A DNA stretch of 64,000 bases from Bordetella genomosp. 5 (GCF_002261475.1 NZ_NEVN01000004.1:124001-188000), one strand, 5' to 3'; numbered from the stretch's first letter, positions 1 through 8,050 are shown. Notes: generated from the sequence alone by a model not told the origin. Made by a program: numbers and translations.

Positions 1-2
1 AT

Positions 3-758
3 GGGACGTCCGAGCGCGACATGCGCGGCTACGGGTACACCACCTGGTTCTTCCCGCTCATCAACGACTTCCTCGAAGAGGTGGTGGCGACGCTCGCGCA
101 GATGCAGGCAGACGTCGAGTCGGCCGACGAGGCGAAGGCCGCCGCCGGCACCGCACGCGACGAGGCGCAGACGGCGCGCTCGGCGGCACAGAGTGCTCGC
201 AACCAGGCCGGCGTGCATGCGGGGAACGCGAACGATGCAGCGTCCTCCGCGGCTGGCGCGGCTAACACCGCGAACAACGCGGCGACGGCGGCCGTGAATG
301 CCGCAACCGCCGCAGGCCAACAGGCAACGCGGGCCGAGCTGGCGGCCGAGGCGGCGGAGGAGGCCGTCGTGGGCGCGCTCATTAATGACCAGGAGGCACT
401 CAAGGACAAGACCTACTCATCCATTGAACTGGAAAAGCGCTTTGCCGAGTTCGCCCAGCTGAAGCGCCAGGGCTTCACGCCCATCAGCGGCGTGGGTCCG
501 CATCAGCTGGAGCGGGGCAAGAGCTACGCCGTGTTCTCCCTCCCCGGAGCGGTCTCGGTCATGGTTTGCCCGACGGCGCCGGCTGACGGGGACCGGTTCT
601 GGCTGACCGATATGACGGGCAGCTGGTCGGACAGCCCGCCCCAACTCCAGCGCAATGGGCAACTCATCATGGGCCTGGCCGAAAACATGGGCCTTGATTT
701 CAAAAACGCCTCTCTTGAGGTTTCGTTCAATGTCACTCGTGGATGGGTCGCACGATGA
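3..758 (+). CDS. Phage tail-fibre/stalk protein (5' end outside window)
   Basis: The reading frame is open to the left edge, so the true start lies upstream; the first internal Met codon is at 21. After about 25 residues there is a long Ala-rich, heptad-like stretch (about residues 35-120, repeats of SA/TA/QA) typical of the coiled-coil stalk of tail fibres. A mixed, aromatic-containing C-terminal domain of about 110 residues follows and probably folds into the distal head. The stop overlaps the next start as ATGA. The role (structural fibre or collar protein) is inferred from composition and position before another tail protein and the lysis genes; no specific phage family is recognised. Confidence 0.75.
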   Translation, partial: GTSERDMRGYGYTTWFFPLINDFLEEVVATLAQMQADVESADEAKAAAGTARDEAQTARSAAQSARNQAGVHAGNANDAASSAAGAANTANNAATAAVNAATAAGQQATRAELAAEAAEEAVVGALINDQEALKDKTYSSIELEKRFAEFAQLKRQGFTPISGVGPHQLERGKSYAVFSLPGAVSVMVCPTAPADGDRFWLTDMTGSWSDSPPQLQRNGQLIMGLAENMGLDFKNASLEVSFNVTRGWVAR

Positions 759-1960
759 GCCTTCTCAGTCAATTTTTCGGCGGTGCCAGCGGCTCTCAGA
801 GCAACAAGCCGCCTGCTACACCGATCCTTAGCCGCATCTTCTGGTCATCTGACCAGCTCGTTATTCCGCGCGATGGCTGGTATCAAATCGTCGGAGTGGG
901 GGCAGGTGGGTCTGGCGGTTTGGCTCTCCTCCGCGGTAGCGCCGTACTCTCGTGTTTGGCTACGGGTGGGGCAGCCGGTGCGGACATGAAGGATGTTTAC
1001 TGGCTCACCGCTGGCACGACCGTCACCGTAGTAGTTGGTGCGGCCGGGAGCGCGGTCAATCCGGTTTCTAACACGACGAGCCAAGGAATAAACGGCATTG
1101 CAGGCGGTACGACCACCATTCAGATCGGTAGTCGACCTCTGATCACCTTGGGAGGGGGAGAGGGTGGAAAAGGCACCCTGATGAGTTCCACTCTGACTGG
1201 TGCACAGCCCGGTACTGCAACTGGCCTCTCGTATACCCCTCAGAAGGCTGGAAGGAGTGGAGACATTGACGTATCTGGTTCCGGTGGAAGCACAGTACGT
1301 GTGGTCGCTACGGGCGGTACCGCGCCGAATGTAATAGGCCGATCTGAAACAGACCTTAAAACGGGAAGCGTGACACTCTCCGTCTCGGCGGGGTCCAATG
1401 TTGTCGGTGTCGCCACGGGAGGTGGTTCACCAGGGGGCGGATCGGCCGATGTCGTCACAACCTCTCCCGGAAATCGCGCCACAGGTGGTGGTGGTATGGG
1501 CGGGCGTGGCACTGGAGAAGGAAGCAGCGGTGCTGGTCCGGATATCTTCGGGAACACCTCGACGAGCCCGGTAGCAGCACCTTCCCTAAGCCCGTTCAAT
1601 CTGAGCCAATTCCTGTTCAATTTGTTTGGGAATGGAGGCGCTGGATACACCAGCGTTCCGGTCGCGGGGGCATTGGACTTTTCAACGTCCCCAGGTGGAG
1701 CAGTGGGGGGGCTTGCCACTAACTCGTCACAGTCAAATTCCTCGGTCACTGGTTTTAAAAGTGGGCCGATGGCGGGCGGCGGGGGACTTGCGGCTACTGG
1801 CCGTAACACCTCTACCTCAACGCTGGGTGCAGATGCAGGTTTTGGTGCGGGTGGGGGCGGTGCCGCCATCCATGTGGGCAGCGAGAGCGGAAGTATCAAC
1901 GGCTCTTCGTTCGCGTCGGGGAAAGGCGGTGCCGCCTTCGTCATGATTATGGAGCTGTAA
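755..1960 (+). CDS. Glycine-rich phage tail/fibre-tip protein
   Basis: 401 residues, extremely rich in Gly, Ser and Thr, with many GGG and GAGG runs. The first 35 residues are non-repetitive, followed by an IPRDGWYQI-like segment that resembles the start of glycine-rich tail-tip domains. The ATG at 755 overlaps the preceding stop (ATGA) and is preferred over the in-frame ATG at 743. Such proteins usually form receptor-binding beta or polyglycine sandwich structures at fibre tips. This protein is likely to decide host binding together with the upstream fibre, and the Gly-rich body is expected to vary fast. Function is inferred from composition and context. Confidence 0.75.
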   Translation: MSLLSQFFGGASGSQSNKPPATPILSRIFWSSDQLVIPRDGWYQIVGVGAGGSGGLALLRGSAVLSCLATGGAAGADMKDVYWLTAGTTVTVVVGAAGSAVNPVSNTTSQGINGIAGGTTTIQIGSRPLITLGGGEGGKGTLMSSTLTGAQPGTATGLSYTPQKAGRSGDIDVSGSGGSTVRVVATGGTAPNVIGRSETDLKTGSVTLSVSAGSNVVGVATGGGSPGGGSADVVTTSPGNRATGGGGMGGRGTGEGSSGAGPDIFGNTSTSPVAAPSLSPFNLSQFLFNLFGNGGAGYTSVPVAGALDFSTSPGGAVGGLATNSSQSNSSVTGFKSGPMAGGGGLAATGRNTSTSTLGADAGFGAGGGGAAIHVGSESGSINGSSFASGKGGAAFVMIMEL

Positions 1961-2382
1961 TGCCTACGTTCAAGATCTTCGATGAGCAAGGCGCCCACAT
2001 CAATACGATCGTGGCTGACTTGGCCTTCGTCCAGGTTCATTTTCCCGATCGCTTCGAGGAGATCGCCACCCCGCTGTTCACCTGGGACACCGTGGTGGAT
2101 GGGCGGTATTGGTGGATCGGTGTGGGGGCGTTCTACGATCGGTTTGCCGGCGCCAAAATCGCAGTACTCGCGCGCGCCGACCCGACGATCCAGGCCATGG
2201 TCCGCGACACGCAGATCCGCCAGTACATCGATCTCAAGCGGACCGACGTCGGCCAGCTCGTCGCCTACATCGCCGAGGCCGTGCCGGAACTGACGGAGGC
2301 GCTGGCGGATTCGATCCTCAACGCGCCGACGACCGACGACGAGCGTTTCGTGAAAGGCCTTCCGCAACCCGCCGACGCATAG
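1960..2382 (+). CDS. Phage protein of unknown function, tail-module end
   Basis: 140 residues; the start overlaps the previous stop by one base (TAATG), so it is translationally coupled to the glycine-rich fibre protein. The N-terminal part is beta-rich with several aromatics (a DGRYWWIG segment near residue 50), and the C-terminal half looks helical and acidic. No signal peptide or membrane segment is visible. Its place directly after the fibre genes and just before a strong terminator fits a fibre chaperone/assembly or small accessory tail protein, but no family is recognised. Confidence 0.65.
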   Translation: MPTFKIFDEQGAHINTIVADLAFVQVHFPDRFEEIATPLFTWDTVVDGRYWWIGVGAFYDRFAGAKIAVLARADPTIQAMVRDTQIRQYIDLKRTDVGQLVAYIAEAVPELTEALADSILNAPTTDDERFVKGLPQPADA

Positions 2383-2405
2383 CGTCGCCGCTGCATCAAA
2401 CCATG

Positions 2406-2429
2406 CCGCCCTTCGGGGCGGTTTTTTTT
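2406..2429 (+). terminator. Rho-independent terminator closing the tail operon
   Basis: Perfect 6-bp stem CCGCCC/GGGCGG with a UUCG tetraloop followed by eight T residues (2422-2429). It separates the tail genes from the lysis cassette. Confidence 0.9.
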
Positions 2430-2447
2430 GGCCCATAGGAGCGAGAC

Positions 2448-2888
2448 GTGACTGAGCGTCGACAACTTCCACCGGACATCCCGACCGCGGCGCAGGTGGC
2501 TCAGCTCATCGAGCGCGTCGGGAATCAGTCCGAGGACATCAAGGAAATGAAGGCTTCGGTGGCCCAGATCAGCCAGGCGCTCCTCATCGTGACCGGCATG
2601 CAGCGCGACCTTGCCCACATTGACGAGAAGGTACGGCAGCTCTTCGCGATCTCCGACCAGCGCGGGCCGCTGCTGGCGCTGCAGGACAAGCGAGTGACCG
2701 CGCTGGAGCGTTGGAACAAGGTGCTGGGGACGTTGGCCCTCTCCTGCATCGGCGTGGTGGGGTGGGGCGTCCAGCGCATCGAGTACCTGTACCAGATGGA
2801 CAACCGCATCGCGATCCTGGAGCTGCTCGTGGGCGGCAAGCAGGTAGAACAGGTCTTCGGGGCGCCTCGCAGCTCCGAGCCCAAATGA
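2448..2888 (+). CDS. Phage coiled-coil protein with one membrane segment (lysis-associated candidate)
   Basis: 146 residues with a GTG start and an upstream AGGAG-like site. Residues 15-85 look like an amphipathic coiled coil (KEMKASVAQI, HIDEKVRQL). One hydrophobic segment lies near residues 92-110 (VLGTLALSCIGVVGWGV), followed by a short tail. It lies just after a terminator and 13 bp before the endolysin, the place where holins or antiholins usually sit. It is longer, and has a longer soluble N-terminus, than typical holins, so the holin role is only an inference; it could instead be a coiled-coil membrane anchor. Confidence 0.6.
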   Translation: MTERRQLPPDIPTAAQVAQLIERVGNQSEDIKEMKASVAQISQALLIVTGMQRDLAHIDEKVRQLFAISDQRGPLLALQDKRVTALERWNKVLGTLALSCIGVVGWGVQRIEYLYQMDNRIAILELLVGGKQVEQVFGAPRSSEPK

Positions 2889-2901
2889 ACTGAGGCACCA
2901 G

Positions 2902-3456
2902 ATGAAACTTGGAACCAAAATTGCGGGTGGCGCTGCGGCGCTCGTCGCCTCCGGCGCACTGGCGCTGCTCTCGAATCCTCTCAGCACCTTCCTCGGTCGC
3001 TGGGAGGGGACCGGCCAGAACGTCGTGTATGCCGATCGACTGGCGGGAGGCTTGCCGACCGTGTGCAAGGGCATCACCAAACACACGAGCCCCTCGCCCG
3101 TGGTGGTGGGTGATTACTGGTCGCCGGAGCGATGCGCTGAGGTTGAGCGCATGGTGGTGGAGAAGGACCAGCTCAAGTTGGCCCAATGCATCAACGTGGT
3201 CATCAGCCAACCCATCTTCGACGCGCTCAGCAGCCATGCGCACAACGTGGGCGTGCCGTCGACCTGCGCGAGCCGAGCGGTGGGTCTCATCAATGCCGGG
3301 CGGCTGGCTGAAGGGTGCAACGCGCTGGCGAACGCGCCGGACGGGTCGCCCGTGTGGTCGTATGTGAGCGGGCCGAAGGGGCAAAAGGTATTCGTGCAGG
3401 GTCTGCGCAATCGTCGCCTGGACGAGCGGCGGCTCTGCCTGACGGGGCTGCAATGA
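2902..3456 (+). CDS. Phage endolysin, GH24 lysozyme-like with SAR-type N-terminus
   Basis: 184 residues. The N-terminal hydrophobic, Ala/Gly/Leu-rich segment (about residues 7-24) is weakly hydrophobic, as in signal-anchor-release endolysins. The catalytic region follows: E35 in RWEG, D45 in YADRLAGG and T53 in LPTVCKGIT match the Glu-Asp-Thr triad pattern of phage lysozymes, with slightly longer spacing than in T4. A second block (about residues 100-150, ALSSHAHNVG...) fits the rest of the fold. It degrades peptidoglycan at lysis; SAR export would make it partly holin-independent. Its stop overlaps the Rz start (ATGA). Confidence 0.88.
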   Translation: MKLGTKIAGGAAALVASGALALLSNPLSTFLGRWEGTGQNVVYADRLAGGLPTVCKGITKHTSPSPVVVGDYWSPERCAEVERMVVEKDQLKLAQCINVVISQPIFDALSSHAHNVGVPSTCASRAVGLINAGRLAEGCNALANAPDGSPVWSYVSGPKGQKVFVQGLRNRRLDERRLCLTGLQ

Positions 3457-3848
3457 TCGCCCGCGCAGTTGGGCCGTATCTGATCGGTGCCGCCGTCATC
3501 GTGGCCGTGCTCGTCGGCGCGCGCTGGTATGGCGCCGGCCGGTACGACGCCGGCGTGGCCAAGGCCAACGCGGACCACGCCTTGGCCGAGCTGAACGAGT
3601 TCAAGACCCAGACCGGCCGCCTGGCCGGCATCGCCACGACCTTCGAGGCGTCCGTCGCCGAGCTGCGCGCCGCCGAGCCTAAGGTCATCGAGAGGTACAC
3701 CCGTGTTGAAATCCAAAGCCCTTTGCCTGCTGGCTGCCGCATTGACGCTAACCGGCTGCAGCACATCAACGAAGCCGGCCGCCTGGCCAATTCTGCCGGC
3801 CAACCTGGCCCAGCCGTGCCAGCCGGTGCCAGAAGTGGCCAGCGATAG
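3453..3848 (+). CDS. Rz-like inner-membrane spanin subunit
   Basis: 131 residues. The ATG at 3453 overlaps the endolysin stop and is preferred over upstream in-frame starts because it puts the membrane anchor (PYLIGAAVIVAVLVGARWYGAG, residues about 8-29) at the N-terminus. A long helical, charged periplasmic region follows. The C-terminal third is encoded on the same DNA as the out-of-frame Rz1 gene, the classic nested spanin arrangement. It joins the outer-membrane lipoprotein Rz1 to disrupt the outer membrane in the last step of lysis. Confidence 0.85.
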   Translation: MIARAVGPYLIGAAVIVAVLVGARWYGAGRYDAGVAKANADHALAELNEFKTQTGRLAGIATTFEASVAELRAAEPKVIERYTRVEIQSPLPAGCRIDANRLQHINEAGRLANSAGQPGPAVPAGARSGQR

Positions 3849-3945
3849 CTGGGACGACTTCGCGCGCAGCTACATGGCGCTCGCTGTCCAATACGGAGTT
3901 TGCGCTGCTCGGCACCGCTCCTTGGTGGAGTCGTGGCCTAGATAG
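3703..3945 (+). CDS. Rz1-like outer-membrane spanin lipoprotein, nested in Rz
   Basis: 80 residues from a GTG start inside the Rz gene in another frame. It has a lipoprotein signal: basic MLKSK, a hydrophobic core and the lipobox LTGC with Cys19. The mature part is Pro-rich at first (PAAWPILPANLAQPCQPVP) as in Rz1, then has a short acidic/aromatic end. The start is fixed by the lipoprotein signal; the 3' end extends about 100 bp beyond Rz. The pairing with Rz is inferred from the overlapping layout and lipobox. Confidence 0.85.
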   Translation: MLKSKALCLLAAALTLTGCSTSTKPAAWPILPANLAQPCQPVPEVASDSWDDFARSYMALAVQYGVCAARHRSLVESWPR

Positions 3946-4073
3946 AGACGCCACGCCCAGCTTAGCGTCGCGGATTGGCATGAGAATTGCTGTTAACCTA
4001 GGGTACGCGCCCCAGTCTTCACAACATAACGCTCAGCCGGCCGCCTCTTCGGGTCCACTGATACTCAGGACTC

Positions 4074-4280
4074 ATGATGAAAGAGCACGCCGGAACGACG
4101 TTAGTCAGTACGTTGGAGATCATCCAATTTGACGTACTAAGCGCTATTTGGCGCATCGTCACTGTCGATGAGAAGAGTGGCGTTCTGCACTCGGTAGTAG
4201 AGAGTAAAAGACGCTACTCAAGCTGGACGGAGGCCAAAGCTGCAGGTGAAGAGGCCCTGCGGAATTTAAATCCAACTTGA
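4074..4280 (+). CDS. Small prophage protein of unknown function, intact paralogue
   Basis: 68 residues starting MMKEHAG, with an AGG seven bases upstream. The pattern VSTLEI, WRIVTVDE, GVLHSVVESKRRY and a final AL-rich helix is shared with the damaged copy at 6396-6598, so this is a real gene family and not a chance ORF. No membrane segment or signal. The beta-strand-like first half and helical end suggest a compact domain; function unknown. It is the first gene after the lysis cassette, in the accessory (moron) zone. Confidence 0.65.
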   Translation: MMKEHAGTTLVSTLEIIQFDVLSAIWRIVTVDEKSGVLHSVVESKRRYSSWTEAKAAGEEALRNLNPT

Positions 4281-4425
4281 TCCTTCAGCTGTTTCTTGAG
4301 CCCCAAAAAAAACATCGCCGACTCTCGCGTCCAAGCGATAAGCCAGCGATCGTTTTTTAGGCCGTCTCAGGCCAAGCTTTTACAGTTCACGCAGGTAGAG
4401 TGCTGCGGCGAAAATGCAATACTCT

Positions 4426-4587
4426 TCATTGCTGAGGGCGTTGCTTTTGCGTTGCATCTTTCGCCCGCTTGCGCTCTTGCTCTTCGCGCTGTTCTTGGGT
4501 TTTTTGATCTTGCGGGCTGTTACCCGAATTCTTCGGGTCGACTTGATCCGTAGACTCCAAAGGGCCAAAACGTGTAGGGAATGTCAT
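4426..4587 (-). CDS. Possible small charged protein
   Basis: 53 codons read leftwards from an ATG at 4587 (start MTFPTRFGPLEST). The product is hydrophilic, Gln/Glu/Lys-rich in its second half (EQREEQERKRAKD) and predicted disordered or helical. An ACAGG lies about nine bases upstream of the ATG. There is no homology argument, so this is a weak call based on composition and a plausible start; the overlapping plus-strand frame looks less protein-like. Confidence 0.3.
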   Translation of the reverse strand: MTFPTRFGPLESTDQVDPKNSGNSPQDQKTQEQREEQERKRAKDATQKQRPQQ

Positions 4588-5218
4588 GATAAATACCTGT
4601 ATTTTGTGAGTGGCAAATGCCACACTTTCACACTACGCTGAATCGAAGGCCAAACCAACGGATCAATTGAAACAAGCAGCGCGCTGCTGATTATTTTAAG
4701 GTTTTCTTGTTTGGCCGTCTGCGAACTAAAAATCTAGCCGGCGTAGTAAGAATTGTCTGGTGTCCACGGGTCAGCTTCTTCTCTAGTCGCAGTGTCGTTA
4801 GGAGCACTGCTCGACTTGATGAGTAAGTTCTGACGAGAGGAGAGGCCATCGGGGGCGTGACAAACCATCCGTTTCATGATCGCTTGTTGAATGGCTGTCG
4901 TAATGTAATTTATGAAGGGGAAGGGCATTGAGGTCCTGGTGAGCTGCGCGCGCCGCATTCCAGCGCGAGACGTCAGTGTGGCTGCGCTGAATTGGAAGGA
5001 AATTTGGTACGCAAGTGTGCCTCAAGAGATCGCCACGTTCTCTCTTTAACAGGAAGCATCTGACGGAACCACAGATGAGCGCACGTTACACAGGGCAAAA
5101 CGGCGATGTGGTTGGAGTTCGCCCATAGGGTGGCAACCTTCCTGGCTTGCTGGCTTTCTGAAATCACTTGTTCAGCAGCGTGCATTTGATAGTCCAATGT
5201 TTGAGGTAAGCAATACAA
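4588..5218. other. Accessory prophage DNA without a confident gene
   Basis: About 630 bp, visibly less GC-rich than the host genes. Two leftward frames are open, 4734-4958 (ending in an acidic DPWTPDNSYYAG) and 4973-5218 (TTG start, directly downstream of the cold-shock gene). Neither has a convincing ribosome-binding site or a recognisable domain. They may be degenerating small phage genes. Confidence 0.4.
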
Positions 5219-5470
5219 TCACGTGAGTGATTCATTGCTAGCCCAGGTTCGCGAACGAGCTGCCTCGCGGAAGGGGCGGATATGCACGGCGTACGGACCC
5301 CTATCGCAAAATTGCGTGTCGAAACTTACCCGCTGGTTTTGGTATAGGAGTGGGCGGCCGGGGTCTTCAATGTTCGCACTATGTGCAAAGAGATCGTTGC
5401 TGCCATCGTCCGGCGTGATGAAGCCGAAGCCACTTTGAATATTGAACCATTTGACAGTGCCTGTATTCAT
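5219..5470 (-). CDS. Cold-shock domain protein (CspA family), prophage-borne
   Basis: 83 residues from the ATG at 5470 (MNTGTVKWFN). The cold-shock fold signatures are clear: KWFN near the start, RNP1 as SGFGFI, and an RNP2-like DLFAH where chromosomal CSPs usually have DVFVH. The last 15 residues extend beyond the usual 67-70-residue domain. CSPs bind single-stranded RNA/DNA and act as RNA chaperones. The start was chosen at the canonical family N-terminus; ten upstream codons are in frame but unlike the family. Its place among phage genes suggests a cargo gene. Confidence 0.85.
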   Translation of the reverse strand: MNTGTVKWFNIQSGFGFITPDDGSNDLFAHSANIEDPGRPLLYQNQRVSFDTQFCDRGPYAVHIRPFREAARSRTWASNESLT

Positions 5471-6007
5471 TTTGAATCTCACTTGTAAGGCGGCCCGCAT
5501 ATCTCATTCTGTCGATGTTTGGTTCATTCGGGAAAATGAGGGTGCGCATGCCGAGCGCCTTCGTCGCACTCCAAAATGGAACGGGCAAAGGCCTGATGCT
5601 AAGTGGCATCGCGCAACCTGGCTCAGGACGGGGGCTGAGCGGTAGCGCGTATTTGTCACCCCAGGTCGAACTGAATGTCGTTTTGGCGGGGATAGAGGAG
5701 TACGCGGTCGATGGTCCCGCGCGTCGTCGAAAAGTCGACGTATTTCCCGCTAGGTAAATGAGGTGCGTAGTCGCAGTTGCGGCCCCCTTCGAATGGACGG
5801 GTCCGCTGGACTACAGTACCCCGTCCGACTCCGTAGACATAGGCTTTAATTGAAACAGTTCAATCGCTACTTGGTTGCAAATAAAAAATGGCGAGGACTG
5901 CTGGATAAGCACCACGTTGGCCCCGTCCCTGAAATTCAGTCCCCTTGGGTATCTGCTGGGCTACAGAGTTAGTCTGGGGCGGTGTGGGCTATAGCGATGC
6001 AATCGAA
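5471..6007. other. Intergenic prophage DNA, nothing convincing
   Basis: About 540 bp. A plus-strand frame at 5515-5757 is open but has no ribosome-binding site, domain or family-like composition. No hairpin terminator or repeat stands out. Confidence 0.4.
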
Positions 6008-6306
6008 ATGTGGCAAGAAGCATGCGCTATGCTGGCCGCGCTCGAGCGCGATCGCGGTGGGCTGACGTCGCGCGCATTGACGGCCTGCTCAAGCAGCTCG
6101 CCCAGCGGCGGCCCGCGACCGCCGCAACCGGCCCAGGAGCTGATGGCGCCGGTGCCGACTGGATCGGCTTATTTGGAGAGTGTCTCGCCCGAGCTGAAAG
6201 TCTTGGGCGACGACTTGGCCGGGTGGGAGCAGATGCTGCGCGGTTCGCGGACCAAGTGAGCGGCCTGCAGAGGTATGTCCGCGCTCTTAATGTGGAAGGG
6301 GTTTAA
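6008..6306 (+). pseudogene. Small phage gene with apparent one-base frameshift
   Basis: An ATG at 6008 opens a coding-like frame (MWQEACAMLAALERD...) for about 15 codons. The sequence then reads best in the frame that began at 6010 (WADVARIDGLLKQLAQRR...) up to the TAA ending at 6306. Joining the two near 6053 gives one natural helical protein of about 98 residues. The stretch 6082-6183 is about 80% identical over 62 ungapped columns to 8871-8996, and substitutions are conservative only in this second frame, which supports it as the real coding frame. Function unknown. A sequencing error rather than a true mutation cannot be excluded. Confidence 0.5.
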
Positions 6307-6395
6307 TAGAGGCATGATACTTACTTATATTCCGGGATCCCCAGGCCGGCACTGATATACGCTGAATGGTAGGGGTGTCCCTATATCGGAAAGCC

Positions 6396-6598
6396 ATGAA
6401 GCTTCACCCGGCACTTCTTTCGTCAGCACAGTCGAAATCCTCCAGCCCAATACGATCAGCTTTTTCTGGCGCATCCTCACGATCGACGAGGATATCGGGC
6501 GAGTTCATTCCATCGCGGAGTCGCGCGAGCGGTTCACCACGTTCGCGTCAGCGCAAGCTGCGGGCGACCTCGCGTTGAGTGAGTTGGAGTTCGCATAA
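6396..6598 (+). pseudogene. Frameshifted paralogue of the 4074-4280 gene
   Basis: From 6398 the frame reads EASPGTSFVSTVEILQ, then WRILTIDE, GRVHSIAESRERF and AAGDLAL. This lines up residue for residue with the intact copy at 4074-4280. The ATG at 6396 has a GGAAAG upstream, but the second codon lacks one base, so the initiated frame is wrong and no ATG/GTG/TTG starts the right one. It is best read as a one-base deletion in codon 2 of a duplicated gene, or a sequencing error. Confidence 0.6.
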
Positions 6599-6604
6599 AA
6601 GGGC

Positions 6605-6817
6605 CTACCTCACGTGGGCCTGCTCGTGAAAGGTTTCAGCGAGATGCTGTTCCAACGTGGAGCGATATCGCTCCATCTGAGATGTCTGCTCATACCAAGC
6701 TTGGGCAGTTTCCTCAGCGGCCGTCTCATCGAAATTATTACAATGAGCCCACGTGGCGCCAATGGCGGCCGCTTGGTATCCAGAGATCACCATGGTGAGT
6801 GTGGCTGTAGGCGTCAT
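6605..6817 (-). CDS. Small hypothetical prophage protein
   Basis: 70 residues from an ATG at 6817 (MTPTATLTMVISGYQAAAIG), preceded by a well-spaced GAGG ribosome-binding site. This favours the start over the longer open frame to 7033. The first 25 residues are mildly hydrophobic and the rest is acidic, helical and His-rich at the end. No family recognised. It ends just downstream of the frameshifted gene on the opposite strand. Confidence 0.5.
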   Translation of the reverse strand: MTPTATLTMVISGYQAAAIGATWAHCNNFDETAAEETAQAWYEQTSQMERYRSTLEQHLAETFHEQAHVR

Positions 6818-7168
6818 CTTGGTCCTCGGTGGAGACAGACGGTAATTCTTGCTGCCGTTCGGAAAACGGTACTGCGGTGGCGAAACGTCTGCGAGCCTTC
6901 TTGCGAACTGTTGCATCATCCCGATCCGGTCCACCGCAACCACCATCCCTGGTAGTAGAGTTGGTTCTCGAGTTCCTCGAAGCCGGCAGGCATCATGCCG
7001 CGAGAGGCTGGTTGTGCGCCGGAACCCGAACACTGCCGCCGCTAGCTAACTTTAGCTCTCTGCCGCCGGATAGGCGTAGACTGACCCTGGGGATCACCCT
7101 TTCGGGGGATCGTGTCCGTAGGCGAGGCAGTGAGGGCTACGATGTGCAGCCAGATTAGCGGGTGAGGT

Positions 7169-8050
7169 ATGGAAGCAATAGAGGCAGTTCCGGAGCAGCG
7201 CGCCGGTCGCAGGATGCGCGTGGTCGCCCATCTTTTGGACTTGATGGACACGCACGACATCTCCATTGAGGATATCCGCACTGCGTACAACGAGGATCTG
7301 CACGACGAGATGCGGGTCGCTGCCCAGTATCGCGATCCTGAGTCGGGCCAAACCTGGGCCGGCCGAGGGCGCCCACCCCGCTGGATCGTCGATGGTGAGG
7401 TGACGGGTGTGAGTCGGGATCGCTTCCGAGTTGAGTCAGCGCCCCGGGGACGGCGGGACAGGGAGCCGGGTAATACTTTCGGTCGCGGCTTACGTCAGCA
7501 AATCGCGCGCGACCATATTTCTGACATCGCGCATGGGTTAGCCCAAGGAGGGCATTTCGACTCCTTGACCATGGAACAGATCGCAAGGGCGACCGGGATC
7601 TCGCGTGCGGGGCTGTACAACCACTTCCCACTGAAGGAAGCCGTGATCGGGCACTGGGTGGATCGACGTCTGAGCGATGTGCTCGCAGCCGCGGTGGTGC
7701 CAGCGGAAGAGAGCGGCTCTGCAGGTGCGCGCATTCAGGCGATATGGTTGGCTACCGTGCCCTGGTGGGCCGAGCACGAGGATTACGCTGTGCCCTATCT
7801 GCATTGCTTCTTTTGCAAGCAGTTGAATTCAGAGCAAGCGATGTTCCCAAATAGCTTCGCGCCGCTGTATCAACGCCTTTTGCTGGGCGTGAATCTCGGT
7901 GCTGCGCGCCAGAGTCAGCCATTCGCCCGAGTGGCTCGACAACTTCAATTTGGCTACTTGGCCGCTCTAGCTGAATGGTCCGCCGAGGACGGGGCGGACC
8001 TGGGTGATGCACTCACCGGAACCTTGCGCGTGACTGGGTGGCTGGACTGA
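7169..8050 (+). CDS. Fusion of an H-NS-type DNA-binding domain with a TetR-like regulator
   Basis: 293 residues in one uninterrupted frame. Residues about 17-40 (HLLDLMDTHDISIEDI) resemble the short helical start of small H-NS-like proteins. Residues 54-73 contain the H-NS family DNA-binding signature YRDPESGQTW-AGRGRPPRW. A basic linker (about 80-105) leads to a TetR-type HTH at 113-163 (ISDIAHGLAQ..., SLTMEQIARATGISRAGLYNHF). A helical TetR-like ligand/dimer domain follows to the end. H-NS proteins bind AT-rich DNA as xenogeneic silencers; TetR proteins are one-component repressors. Placed in a prophage, it may tie silencing-type recognition to a ligand-controlled switch. This combination is unusual. 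Domain calls are by motif; the function is inference. Confidence 0.8.
   Translation: MEAIEAVPEQRAGRRMRVVAHLLDLMDTHDISIEDIRTAYNEDLHDEMRVAAQYRDPESGQTWAGRGRPPRWIVDGEVTGVSRDRFRVESAPRGRRDREPGNTFGRGLRQQIARDHISDIAHGLAQGGHFDSLTMEQIARATGISRAGLYNHFPLKEAVIGHWVDRRLSDVLAAAVVPAEESGSAGARIQAIWLATVPWWAEHEDYAVPYLHCFFCKQLNSEQAMFPNSFAPLYQRLLLGVNLGAARQSQPFARVARQLQFGYLAALAEWSAEDGADLGDALTGTLRVTGWLD

Noticed and set aside
4973-5218. 81-codon minus-strand frame after the cold-shock gene
   Set aside because: TTG start without a ribosome-binding site; possible but not supported enough to call a gene.
5515-5757. 80-codon plus-strand frame in the prophage
   Set aside because: No ribosome-binding site, no domain and no coding-type composition.
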